A stretch of DNA of 10,583 nt from Clostridia bacterium (GCA_017407725.1 JAFQWB010000067.1:1-10583), one strand, 5' to 3'; shown: positions 1-6,400, counted from the stretch's first letter. Notes: generated by a model from the letters alone, not told the origin. Numbers and translations: made by a program.

Positions 1-64
1 GACGCCGGTCACAGACGGACCGTCGAGGACGCCGGTTACAGACGGACCGTCGAGGACGCCGGTC
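1..64 (+). repeat. 27-base GC-rich tandem repeat, two full copies plus 10 bases of a third
   Basis: Copies lie at 1-27 and 28-54, and the first 10 bases of a third at 55-64. The two full copies differ at one base (10 versus 37, C/T), which is silent (Val GTC/GTT) in the transposase frame. Each copy contains GACGGACCGTC, an inverted repeat of five-base arms around a single A. Across each junction GACCG and CGGT(C/T) can also pair. The array may extend further left. The sequence around 44-70 resembles a dispersed intergenic element I recall from Clostridia genomes, which is from memory and not checked. Confidence 0.9.
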
Positions 65-265
65 CCTACAGTGCAGAATTCCGTTCCGTCACGGTTCGTA
101 TCTACGTTCAAAAGATTTTGCAATAAGGAATACGGCATAAATATATGGCAATACCGTTCCAATGATCATATCATTCGCAACCGTCAGGACTATGATGAGC
201 ATTTGCGATATATTTATGAAAACCCTATACGGTGGTATTACGACGAATTATACGCAGAAGAATAG
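2..265 (+). CDS. REP-associated tyrosine transposase (IS200-like Y1 family), C-terminal part; 5' end outside window
   Basis: The frame is open to the left edge, so this is the last 87 residues of a longer protein rather than a small gene starting at the GTG at 71. Residues read from base 2 are two copies of the nine-residue unit TPVTDGPSR plus a third start (TPVPT), then SRFVSTFKRFCNKEYG, a short IWQ stretch, DHIIRN, and YIYENPIRWYYDELY. The phrases 'TFKRFCNKEYG', 'DHIIR' and 'YI.ENP..W' are typical of the C-terminal half of RAYT/Y1 transposases (COG1943). These HUH-type single-strand nucleases act on REP-like hairpins. A tyrosine in the RYIYENP segment is a candidate nucleophile, but which one is inference. 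The HUH metal-binding motif would lie upstream, out of view. The repeat-encoded segment sits where family members have a variable linker. Stop is TAG at 263-265. The family call is firm; activity cannot be judged from a fragment. Confidence 0.85.
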   Translation, partial: TPVTDGPSRTPVTDGPSRTPVPTVQNSVPSRFVSTFKRFCNKEYGINIWQYRSNDHIIRNRQDYDEHLRYIYENPIRWYYDELYAEE

Positions 266-361
266 GGGTATGGGCTTTGCCCTGTGCCTTTGTAAAACAA
301 AGGCGAAACTGGCGATAAACAGAACGGTAAATAAGAATTTGTAGAACGGAGGAATAGGATT

Positions 362-691
362 GTGAAGAGTAAAACCCTTATCTGCACAACCATAATACAG
401 GCAATATATTTTCTCTGTATTGTTTTGAACTTCCTATGTATATGGATGTTTACTATTGGTGTTCCGTATACATTTCCTTTCGCTATCATAGGTCTTGTGT
501 TGATATTTTTCATTCCGGTGGATTTTTTATGCTTAATATCCAATTTGATTTTTCTGATAGTAGACAAAAAACAACATGCGTGTCAAAAAACCATAATTAA
601 AGTAGTTTGTATCTGTGCAGTCTTTGCTTTCTTTTGTTTGATAAAAATTATTCTTTACTATTATGGTAACAATTTGGCTGGAGTTGTATAA
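362..691 (+). CDS. small hydrophobic membrane protein, unknown function
   Basis: This 109-residue protein starts with GTG at 362, eight bases after a clean GGAGGA Shine-Dalgarno site at 348-353. It is very hydrophobic. Three or four membrane segments are visible, at about residues 8-31, 35-65 (possibly two passes, containing a Pro-Val-Asp) and 78-101. Charge is sparse: Lys2 and Lys4 at the N-terminus and a cytosolic-looking DKKQHACQK loop at about 68-76. The short extramembrane parts show no enzymatic motif. It sits 96 bases downstream of the transposase on the same strand and is followed by a strong terminator, so it may be carried on the same transcript or have a weak promoter I cannot identify. 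I do not recognise the family. It could be a small DUF-type membrane protein. The start and reading frame are well supported, the function is not. Confidence 0.65.
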   Translation: MKSKTLICTTIIQAIYFLCIVLNFLCIWMFTIGVPYTFPFAIIGLVLIFFIPVDFLCLISNLIFLIVDKKQHACQKTIIKVVCICAVFAFFCLIKIILYYYGNNLAGVV

Positions 692-719
692 ATTACAATT
701 TATCGAACAGAATAAAACA

Positions 720-746
720 AACGCCGACAGATATCCTGTCGGCGTT
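720..746. terminator. bidirectional intrinsic terminator between convergent genes
   Basis: A perfect 11-base-pair stem (AACGCCGACAG with CTGTCGGCGTT) closes a five-base loop (731-735). Both flanks are T-rich in the direction of reading: TATTTATTTGTTTT on the plus strand, TTGTTTTATT on the minus strand. It can therefore stop transcripts of the membrane protein gene (plus) and of the acyl carrier protein gene (minus). Confidence 0.9.
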
Positions 747-838
747 ATTTATTTGTTTTCTGTGAATCAAATTGAATCAAACTTCCTTATGAGAAGTCCG
801 CTTTTCTGTCCTTTTTTTATTATGGGATATTTTCAGAG

Positions 839-1069
839 TTATGCGTTTTCTTCTATGTATGCCTGCATATCGGCAACTGTTCTGAGTGCGGGAATTGCCT
901 CATCGGGAACGTTTACCGAGAGCTGCTCTTCAACCGTCATAAGTATTTCAACAACGTCAAGTGAGTCTGCAGAAAGCTCCTCAATAACGTCGGTGTCATC
1001 GGCAATTGCATCTGCATCTATCTGAAGCTGATTTGCGATTATCGACTTAAGTCTTGTGTTTATATCCAA
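839..1069 (-). CDS. acpP: acyl carrier protein
   Basis: This 76-residue protein is the usual size for ACP, the small acidic cytosolic carrier of acyl chains as thioesters on 4'-phosphopantetheine. The attachment motif is clear: ADSLDVVEIL, with Ser36 as the modified residue, in a protein dominated by Asp and Glu. The start is TTG at 1069. The nearest upstream ATG runs straight into a stop after three codons, and a GAAGGGTG Shine-Dalgarno lies at a suitable distance before the TTG. No fatty acid synthesis genes (fab, plsX) are adjacent. The upstream same-strand genes are ABC exporters, and the gene has its own strong promoter, so it is best read as a single transcription unit. It could be the primary fatty-acid ACP or an additional ACP for another pathway; sequence alone does not decide. 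Confidence 0.93.
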   Translation of the reverse strand: MDINTRLKSIIANQLQIDADAIADDTDVIEELSADSLDVVEILMTVEEQLSVNVPDEAIPALRTVADMQAYIEENA

Positions 1070-1102
1070 AATTTACACACCCTTCATTTTCGTAACATAT
1101 TT

Positions 1103-1130
1103 ATTATACGGCTTTAGAAAAAAATGTCAA
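1103..1130 (-). promoter_or_regulatory. sigma-A-type promoter for the acyl carrier protein gene
   Basis: On the minus strand, TTGACA (1130-1125) and TATAAT (1108-1103) are both perfect consensus, separated by 16 bases. They lie about 34 bases upstream of the TTG start, giving a short leader. Confidence 0.85.
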
Positions 1131-1180
1131 GCTATTTTGATTCTTTTAATCAAAAAAAATTAAAATAAACTGAATTTTTC

Positions 1181-2983
1181 TTAAACGCCCTCAAACTGAG
1201 AGTTGTAAAGTGAATAATAGATACCCTTCTTTTCAAGAAGAGAATCGTGGTTTCCGTATTCACAGATGCGTCCGCCTCTGAGAACTATGATCTTGTCGGC
1301 GTTTTTGATGGTTGAGAGTCTGTGTGCGATTATTATCGAGGATTTATCCTTCATTATCTCAGAGAGAGCCTTTTGGAGATTAGCCTCGGTTCTCGAGTCA
1401 ACGTTTGAGGTTGCCTCGTCAAGAATCAGTACGGGTGAGTCTATAAGCATTGCTCTTGCAACTGTTATAAGCTGCTTCTGACCCTTGGATATATTTACTC
1501 CGCCGTCGGTTATAACAGTGTCGTAACCGTTTGGAAGAGACTCGATAAAGGAATGGATCCTTGCTCTCTTTGCAGCAGATATTATATCGTCAAGAGAGGC
1601 GTTTTCGTTTCCGTATGCAATATTTTCGGCAATCGTTCCACCGAAAAGCCAGGTCTCCTGAAGCACCATGGTGAAGAGCGAGCGAGTGTTTTCGAGCGTT
1701 GCATCCATAGTGTTGACGCCGTTTATGCGAATAGCACCAGTGTCAGGATCGTAGAATCGCATAAGAAGGTTGACAAGTGAGGTCTTTCCGCTTCCCGTAG
1801 GGCCTACGATAGCAAGGGTCTCACCTCTTTCGAGGGTAAAGCTTATATCGTTCAGCACCCTTACACCTTCGACGTACGAGAATGATACGTCATCCATTTC
1901 AAGCTTGTCGCACTTGATGGGAATCTCGGTCATATTGCTCTGATTGTAGGGCTCGGGTGTTTCGTCAAGAAGTCTGAATACTCTTTCTGCCGCACTCGTT
2001 GCCGACTGAATGTCCGATACGATATTTGCCGCCTCGTTGATAGGGCCGACAAATCTTCTTGAGTAAAGAATAAACGAAGAAAGACTTCCGAGTGTAAAGG
2101 AGAAGGGAAGAAGTATCTTCGGGACGTTATCGCCCGAATAGATCATGAGAAGGATCGCCCCGAGCATACAGATAAGCGAAAGGGTAAGATTGTTTATGAA
2201 GTTTACAGAAGGACCAACAACACTGCCCTCGTAGTCTGCCTTGTAGTACGCCTCGGACGCCTCGTAATTGCATCTGTCAAAGCGGCGTGTCATAACGTCT
2301 TCCTTGCCGTAAGCCTTTATGGTTTTCTGACCCGAAAGCATTTCCTCGGCGTATCCGTTCATTTCACCAAGCTTTGCAGATCTTGCTCTGAAAAGAGGCT
2401 TGACCTTTATAACTCTGTGCTTTGTGAAGATTATAAGTGTGGGCACGGTAATGAAGAAGACAAGCATGAGGGGAAGAGAGATCCTTGCCATCATTATTAT
2501 ACATCCGATTACCGTTATAAGACCCGAGCAGATCTGGATAAGGTCGTTTGAAAGAGAAGTGTTTATCGTATCGATGTCATACGAAAGTCTTGAGATAAGA
2601 TCACCCGTCTGGTTTGAGTCAAAATATCCGACGGGAAGGTCTATAAGATGATTGAATACGTCCCTTCTCATACGGTAGACTACCTTTCTTGAAAGGGATA
2701 TCATCACTACGGAGAGAAGGAAGGATAAAACCGCCGAAAGGAAATAGAGAATTATCATAAGGAATGTGTATTTTCCGACAGTCTCAAAATCAACGTCGTT
2801 TATGCCCGATATGGAGTCTATTGCCCTTCCCGAAAGCTCGGGGCCGATAAGAGCGAGCAGGTTTGATGAAAGAGTGAGCAAAAGTGCAAGAGCGATATAG
2901 CCCTTGTGCGCCGTAAGGTACTTTAACAGTCTTAAAATTATAGCCGATTTTTTCATTCCGGGCGTATTCTCTTTATTATTCAA
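1181..2983 (-). CDS. ABC exporter half-transporter (TMD-NBD), consensus-site subunit of a heterodimer
   Basis: I chose TTG at 2983 as the start, giving 600 residues. It has GGGAGG at 2997-2992 with an eight-base spacer and overlaps the previous gene's stop by eight bases. An ATG nine codons later is the alternative. An ABC_membrane domain with about six segments spans roughly 15-320 and a nucleotide-binding domain about 360-595. Visible motifs are Walker A GPTGSGKT (394-401), Q-loop Gln442, signature ISKGQ (498-502), Walker B LILDE with catalytic Glu523, and switch His554. The signature departs from LSGGQ while the catalytic Glu and His are intact. In heterodimeric exporters of the BmrCD/TM287-288 kind, this subunit supplies the competent catalytic residues, paired with the partner's canonical signature. 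The substrate (drug, lipid or peptide) cannot be read from the sequence. No intrinsic terminator follows, so transcripts may run into acpP. Confidence 0.93.
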   Translation of the reverse strand: MNNKENTPGMKKSAIILRLLKYLTAHKGYIALALLLTLSSNLLALIGPELSGRAIDSISGINDVDFETVGKYTFLMIILYFLSAVLSFLLSVVMISLSRKVVYRMRRDVFNHLIDLPVGYFDSNQTGDLISRLSYDIDTINTSLSNDLIQICSGLITVIGCIIMMARISLPLMLVFFITVPTLIIFTKHRVIKVKPLFRARSAKLGEMNGYAEEMLSGQKTIKAYGKEDVMTRRFDRCNYEASEAYYKADYEGSVVGPSVNFINNLTLSLICMLGAILLMIYSGDNVPKILLPFSFTLGSLSSFILYSRRFVGPINEAANIVSDIQSATSAAERVFRLLDETPEPYNQSNMTEIPIKCDKLEMDDVSFSYVEGVRVLNDISFTLERGETLAIVGPTGSGKTSLVNLLMRFYDPDTGAIRINGVNTMDATLENTRSLFTMVLQETWLFGGTIAENIAYGNENASLDDIISAAKRARIHSFIESLPNGYDTVITDGGVNISKGQKQLITVARAMLIDSPVLILDEATSNVDSRTEANLQKALSEIMKDKSSIIIAHRLSTIKNADKIIVLRGGRICEYGNHDSLLEKKGIYYSLYNSQFEGV

Positions 2984-4703
2984 CGAGCATACCTCCCATT
3001 TGTGATTCGGATATCTGTGAGTATATAGGGCAGGAGGAAATAAGCTCCTCGTGCGTGCCCTTGCCGATGATCCTTCCCTCGTCAAGAACGAGTATGAGAT
3101 CGGCGTGCATTATGGACGAAATTCTCTGTGCAACTATGATTACCGTTGAATCGGTAAGATTGTTTGCAAGAGCCTTTCTTAAAAGAGAGTCGGTTTTGTA
3201 ATCGAGAGCGGACGAGGAATCGTCAAGAATGAGTATTTCGGGCGAATCTGCAAGTGCTCTCGCAATGAGAAGTCGCTGCTTTTGTCCTCCCGAAAGGTTT
3301 GCGCCCTTGATCTCAAGCTCGTGATCGCTTTTATCGTCATATGACGATACGAATTCGGATGCCTGAGCAAGTGAGAGAGCCTTTTCAACCTCGCCGTCCG
3401 AGATATCACGGCCGAATTTGACGTTTTCGCTGATCTTGTCGGCGAAAAGGAAATCGTTCTGGAATACTATTCCGAATTTCTGTCTTAATTTTTTTGTGGG
3501 ATGATCTTTAACGTTCTTGCCGTCAAGTATGATCTCTCCCTCTTTTACGTCGTAAAAGCGCATAAGAAGGTTTATAAGTGAGGTCTTTCCGCTTCCCGTA
3601 GCTCCGATTATTCCGAGCGTCTGACCCTTTTCAAGGGTGAAGCTTATATCCTCGAGCGCGTTTTTCTTTCCGTATGAGAAGGAAACGTCCCTGAATTCTA
3701 TATAATGTGAGACCTTTTTGCCCTCGGGCGCAACCGATTCGTCACCGCTATTGAAAAGCTCGGGTGTTTCGGAAAGAACCTCGTCGATTCTTCCCATACT
3801 TGCAATACCCTTTGAGGACATAATAAACATTCTTGAAACGCTGAGAAGAGCGTTGGATATTATAGTGAAGTATGACATGAAGGCAATTATCGTGCCCGCA
3901 CCCGTGTTTCCGTCATAAACTCTGTGTGCGCCCACAAGTATTACAAGTGCAAGACCTGTGTTCAGAAGAAGGGTCATTATTGGATTTATGAGCGAGGTTG
4001 TAAGACCTGCCTTTTTTTCTGCCTTAGAGGCGTTTATGTTTGCTTTGTCAAAGCGATCCTTTTCAAATTCTGTCTTTGAAAGAGCCTTTATCACTCTGAT
4101 TCCCGAAGCATCCTCTCTTACCACCTTGGTGAATCCGTCAACGCATTCCTGTGATTTTTTGAAAAGAGGAAGTCCCTTTATTGAAATATAATACGTAAAG
4201 AAGAAAATGAAGGGAAGAGTGCAGAGAAGCACAAGAGTGAGAACGGGGTCGAGAGTCAGAGTAACGAGTATTCCGCCTATGAGAAGAAGGGGAGCGCGTA
4301 CGCCCATTCTCTGAAGCATACCGACCATATGGTGAACGTTGTAGGTGTCGCTTGTAAGTCTGCTTTCAAGCGATGCAACTGTGTATGAGTCAACCTGCCT
4401 TGATGATAAAAGAAGTGTCTTTTCAAAAAGATCGTGTCTTATTGCGCGTATGCAGTTTGCGGCAACTCTCGATGCCATTCTGTTGGCGCATACGTTGAAT
4501 ATTACCGCAATAAGTGAGCTTATTATCATAACAAGCCCCCAGAAAATAACCGCAGGCGTATTTCCGGTTTCGATCACGTTGTCGATTATGTAGGCAAGAA
4601 TGTACGGAATGACAAGATCCATGAGCGTTCCTATAGTCTTTATCGTGAGTCCGAATGCCATTCTGCCCTTGTAGGGTGCAAGATAGGTTAAAAGTCGTCG
4701 CAT
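2976..4703 (-). CDS. ABC exporter half-transporter (TMD-NBD), degenerate-site subunit of a heterodimer
   Basis: This 575-residue protein starts at ATG 4703, eight bases after GAAAGG. The transmembrane domain spans about 1-300, with hydrophobic segments near 16-40, 52-72, 135-150, 153-172, 240-260 and 270-293, and the ABC ATPase domain about 335-570. Visible motifs are Walker A GATGSGKT (367-374), Q-loop Gln415, canonical LSGGQ (470-474), and Walker B LILDD. Asp495 replaces the catalytic Glu and Gln526 (VAQRIS) replaces the switch His. Both changes disable ATP hydrolysis at this subunit's own Walker site, as known for the degenerate subunit of heterodimeric multidrug-type exporters such as BmrC or TM287. 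It is first in a two-gene operon with the partner overlapping its 3' end, so the two form one membrane complex. The substrate is not predictable. Confidence 0.93.
   Translation of the reverse strand: MRRLLTYLAPYKGRMAFGLTIKTIGTLMDLVIPYILAYIIDNVIETGNTPAVIFWGLVMIISSLIAVIFNVCANRMASRVAANCIRAIRHDLFEKTLLLSSRQVDSYTVASLESRLTSDTYNVHHMVGMLQRMGVRAPLLLIGGILVTLTLDPVLTLVLLCTLPFIFFFTYYISIKGLPLFKKSQECVDGFTKVVREDASGIRVIKALSKTEFEKDRFDKANINASKAEKKAGLTTSLINPIMTLLLNTGLALVILVGAHRVYDGNTGAGTIIAFMSYFTIISNALLSVSRMFIMSSKGIASMGRIDEVLSETPELFNSGDESVAPEGKKVSHYIEFRDVSFSYGKKNALEDISFTLEKGQTLGIIGATGSGKTSLINLLMRFYDVKEGEIILDGKNVKDHPTKKLRQKFGIVFQNDFLFADKISENVKFGRDISDGEVEKALSLAQASEFVSSYDDKSDHELEIKGANLSGGQKQRLLIARALADSPEILILDDSSSALDYKTDSLLRKALANNLTDSTVIIVAQRISSIMHADLILVLDEGRIIGKGTHEELISSCPIYSQISESQMGGMLVE
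2984..2997 (-). promoter_or_regulatory. ribosome binding site nested in the end of the upstream ABC gene
   Basis: GGGAGG at 2997-2992 lies inside the last codons of the first ABC gene (encoding its Met-Gly-Gly). It is followed by eight bases and then TTG at 2983, so it decides the start of the second subunit and implies translational coupling. The next ATG (2956) has only a poor purine stretch before it. Confidence 0.65.
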
Positions 4704-4733
4704 TGTGTTTGCCTTTCGTTAGTTTATGGGTGT

Positions 4734-4762
4734 ATTTTACCACATGTTCCGACCTTTGTCAA
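4734..4762 (-). promoter_or_regulatory. sigma-A-type promoter for the ABC exporter operon
   Basis: On the minus strand, TTGACA (4762-4757) and TAAAAT (4739-4734) are separated by 17 bases, about 30 bases upstream of the first ABC gene's ATG. No operator repeat is evident in the short leader. Confidence 0.85.
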
Positions 4763-4809
4763 TTGATATGGCAAAAAAAGAAAGGTACCTTACTAATAAA
4801 GATCAAAAA

Positions 4810-4838
4810 AGATCGCCTTGGTTTTGCCAAGGCGATCT
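4810..4838 (-). terminator. intrinsic terminator of the rpsF-ssb-rpsR operon
   Basis: A perfect 12-base-pair stem (AGATCGCCTTGG with CCAAGGCGATCT) has a five-base loop (4822-4826). On the minus strand it is followed by TTTTTTGATC, the expected U-tract. It lies just beyond the rpsR stop and separates the ribosomal operon from the ABC promoter. Confidence 0.92.
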
Positions 4839-4861
4839 CAGTTTTCTGTGTATCGGCTGTA

Positions 4862-5134
4862 TTAGTCGCTTGTGTAGGAAAGAAGAGCCATAACTCTTGC
4901 TCTCTTGATAGCAACTGCAAGCTGACGCTGATGCTTAGCGCAGGTACCTGTAATTCTTCTGGGAAGAATCTTTGCTCTCTCGGAAATGTACTTACGGAGC
5001 TTTAAGGTATCCTTGTAATCGATAGAATCGAGCTTATCTGCGCAGAACTGGCAAACCTTCTTCTTCTTGCGAAGGTTGTTCTGCTGACGGAAAGGCTTCT
5101 GAGCCTGAGTCTGAACGTTGTTTTCGTTTTCCAT
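4862..5134 (-). CDS. rpsR: 30S ribosomal protein S18
   Basis: This 90-residue basic protein of the small subunit platform binds 16S rRNA together with S6. Family hallmarks are visible in order: a basic stretch [10 protein letters not shown], then IDYKD, the [18 protein letters not shown] core at about 46-63, and the [21 protein letters not shown] helix region. Cys28, Cys31, Cys65 and His68 make a CxxC...CxxH set typical of the zinc-binding form of S18. The ATG at 5134 has AGGAGGA nine bases upstream. It is last in the S6-SSB-S18 operon, 39 bases after ssb. Confidence 0.98.
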   Translation of the reverse strand: MENENNVQTQAQKPFRQQNNLRKKKKVCQFCADKLDSIDYKDTLKLRKYISERAKILPRRITGTCAKHQRQLAVAIKRARVMALLSYTSD

Positions 5135-5173
5135 AATATGAAATCCTCCTAATTTTGTAGTGCCGTCTTAAGA

Positions 5174-5650
5174 TCAGAACGGCAGATCGTCGTCGCTGCC
5201 CATATCCTCAAATCTAGGCATATAACCGCTGTCAGACGAGAAAGCGGGAGCCTGGTAGCTGTCGGGTGTGTAGGGCATCGGGGGTGAACCTGCTCCGTAA
5301 GCGGCACGGTCGCCGCCCTCAGCCTTGGAATCAACGAAGTAGATCTCGTCTGCGATAATATCGGTAGAGTATCTCTTCTGACCGTTGTTATCGGTCCAGG
5401 TACGGTTCTGGATAGAGCCTGAAAGTGCAATAGACGAGCCTTTTCTGAAGAACTTGGTTACAAGCTCGGCCTGTGCTCTCCACGCTGTTACGTTGAAGAA
5501 GTCTGCCTGAGTCTCTGTACCCTTTGCGGCACGTCTGTTTACTGCGATCGAAAAGGTAGTAACGGGGATTCCGCTTGTGCTCTGACGAAGCTCGGGATCC
5601 TGGGTAAGTCTTCCACCGAGGATAACTTTGTTAAAATTGAAGTTAGCCAT
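5174..5650 (-). CDS. ssb: single-stranded DNA-binding protein
   Basis: This 158-residue SSB coats single-stranded DNA in replication, repair and recombination. The OB-fold occupies about residues 1-108: NKVILGGRLTQDPELR at the start, the FFNVTAW strand with Trp57, and a second aromatic at Trp85. A Pro, Gly, Ser and Tyr-rich flexible tail follows, ending in the acidic tip DDDLPF (153-158), the docking peptide for partner proteins. The tip makes this a full housekeeping SSB rather than a truncated accessory copy. The ATG at 5650 is preceded by GGAAGG with an eight-base spacer. It lies between rpsF and rpsR, the conserved Bacillota arrangement. Confidence 0.98.
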   Translation of the reverse strand: MANFNFNKVILGGRLTQDPELRQSTSGIPVTTFSIAVNRRAAKGTETQADFFNVTAWRAQAELVTKFFRKGSSIALSGSIQNRTWTDNNGQKRYSTDIIADEIYFVDSKAEGGDRAAYGAGSPPMPYTPDSYQAPAFSSDSGYMPRFEDMGSDDDLPF

Positions 5651-5688
5651 TCTGATTACCTTCCTTATTCTTTAATTCGCAGAGTTGA

Positions 5689-5982
5689 TTACTCGCCCTG
5701 CTTGATTACGATCGAGCGAAGAATACCTTCTGTGATGTTGTAAATTCTGTCGAGCTCTGCGGGGAATGCGGGCTCAGATGCGAATGTTACAAGAACGTAG
5801 TAGCCTTCTGTCTTGTAGTTGATTGCGTAAGCGAGCTTGCGCTTGCCCCATTCGTTTACCTGATCAACAACTGCGTTCTCGTTAATAAGAGTAACGAACT
5901 TGTCGATAGTTGCGCGGATTGCATCCTCACCGAGTGTTGCATCAACGACGAACAAGGTTTCATAATTGATTTTCTTTTCCAT
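5689..5982 (-). CDS. rpsF: 30S ribosomal protein S6
   Basis: This 97-residue protein, the usual S6 length, binds S18 and the central domain of 16S rRNA. Family features visible are the N-terminal YETLFVVDATL strand, the VNEWGKRKLAYAINYKTEGYYVLVTF core and the C-terminal RIYNITEGILRSIVIK strand. The ATG at 5982 follows GGGAGG with a spacer of about ten bases. It is the first gene of the rpsF-ssb-rpsR operon, 38 bases before ssb. The long, structured leader suggests feedback control by the S6-S18 complex, which is known in other bacteria; here it is inference. Confidence 0.98.
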   Translation of the reverse strand: MEKKINYETLFVVDATLGEDAIRATIDKFVTLINENAVVDQVNEWGKRKLAYAINYKTEGYYVLVTFASEPAFPAELDRIYNITEGILRSIVIKQGE

Positions 5983-6012
5983 ATTCGTTATACCTCCCTA
6001 TGGACTAAATTG

Positions 6013-6068
6013 GTCGCAGACAGTGCAAATTTTTACCTGCGACAGAGAGAATTTGGTTTTTCCAAATT
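6013..6068 (-). promoter_or_regulatory. structured leader of rpsF mRNA, candidate S6-S18 autoregulatory element
   Basis: Two hairpins lie between the promoter and the rpsF ribosome site. The first, close to the 5' end of the RNA, pairs AATTTGG with CCAAATT (6068-6062 and 6056-6050) around five A. The second pairs GTCGCAG-type arms at 6043-6037 and 6019-6013, seven base pairs closing a 17-base loop that can pair further. S6-S18 leader motifs are known upstream of rpsF in many bacteria. I could not find the CCG internal-loop signature I associate with that motif, so the assignment rests on position and structure. Confidence 0.4.
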
Positions 6069-6080
6069 TCTAGCCCTACA

Positions 6081-6109
6081 ATTATACATTAAACCTTGTG
6101 ATTTGTCAA
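6081..6109 (-). promoter_or_regulatory. sigma-A-type promoter for rpsF-ssb-rpsR
   Basis: On the minus strand, TTGACA (6109-6104) and TATAAT (6086-6081) are perfect consensus with a 17-base spacer. The predicted start near 6074 leaves a leader of about 90 bases. It lies about 50 bases from the divergent thiT promoter. Confidence 0.92.
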
Positions 6110-6159
6110 GCGTTTTGAAAACTTTTGTTCATTTTTGTTAAAAAAGTATCTAATTTCTA

Positions 6160-6188
6160 TTGACAAAGGGCTGCGTTTGATGTAAAAT
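6160..6188 (+). promoter_or_regulatory. sigma-A-type promoter for the TPP riboswitch-thiT unit
   Basis: TTGACA (6160-6165) and TAAAAT (6183-6188) are separated by 17 bases, giving a predicted start near 6195. The early transcript can fold CTCCT (6202-6206) with AGGAG (6214-6218) before the riboswitch aptamer begins. Confidence 0.88.
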
Positions 6189-6252
6189 ACAAAAGAAAGC
6201 TCTCCTGTGCACAAGGAGGCATTCAAAGTATTGCAATACAAACAACAAAAGA

Positions 6253-6400
6253 TTGAAAATCCGGGGGAGCTCGTAATGCCGAGCTGAGAGGAAGCGACAT
6301 GCTTCGACCCTTATACCTGATGCGGATAATGCCGCCGTAGGAAGCCGTTCTTCAACATGATAAATTTCGGCACTGCGGGCTTATGCAGTGCCTTTTTTAT
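6253..6400 (+). ncRNA. TPP riboswitch (THI element) with terminator platform
   Basis: The conserved TPP aptamer signatures appear in order: GGGGGAGC, CTGAGAGG (from 6284), GACCCTTATACCTGAT (about 6306-6321), then GCGGATAATGCCGC and CGTAGGAAGC. A closing P1 helix can form from TTGAA (6253-6257) and TTCAA (6351-6355). An intrinsic terminator follows at 6369-6400, so control is most likely by TPP-induced premature termination. GCCG (6344-6347) can pair with CGGC (6368-6371) as a partial antiterminator, which is inference. The downstream gene is thiT, the standard target: low TPP allows thiamine uptake. Confidence 0.97.
6369..6400 (+). terminator. riboswitch expression-platform terminator
   Basis: GGCACTGC (6369-6376) pairs perfectly with GCAGTGCC (6385-6392) over an eight-base loop, followed by TTTTTTAT. 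It lies between the TPP aptamer and the thiT ribosome binding site. Confidence 0.92.

Noticed and set aside
1..64. Short direct repeats resembling the end of a CRISPR or minisatellite array
   Set aside because: The units abut without spacers, and they read in frame into a RAYT protein, so CRISPR does not fit.
71..265. A separate 64-residue gene starting at GTG 71
   Set aside because: The frame is open to the window edge and the upstream codons are part of the same RAYT chain; there is no Shine-Dalgarno before 71.
162..344. Overlapping 60-codon ORF across the RAYT end
   Set aside because: It is in another frame of a recognised coding region, with no ribosome site and no recognisable product.
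1137..1153. Palindrome TTGATT-N5-AATCAA after the ABC operon as a terminator
   Set aside because: It is only AT-rich, with the T-run on the wrong side for the minus strand. I do not call a terminator there, so read-through into acpP stays possible.
2984..3085. N-terminal extension of the second ABC subunit up to 3085
   Set aside because: These 34 codons lie in another frame of the first ABC gene, are unlike transporter N-termini, and lack a ribosome site; TTG 2983 has a strong one.
6231..6287. 18-codon ORF (TTG start, AAGGAGG eleven bases upstream) running into the TPP aptamer
   Set aside because: The spacer is long, the ribosome site can be masked by the CTCCT/AGGAG hairpin, and translation would unfold the aptamer; probably chance.
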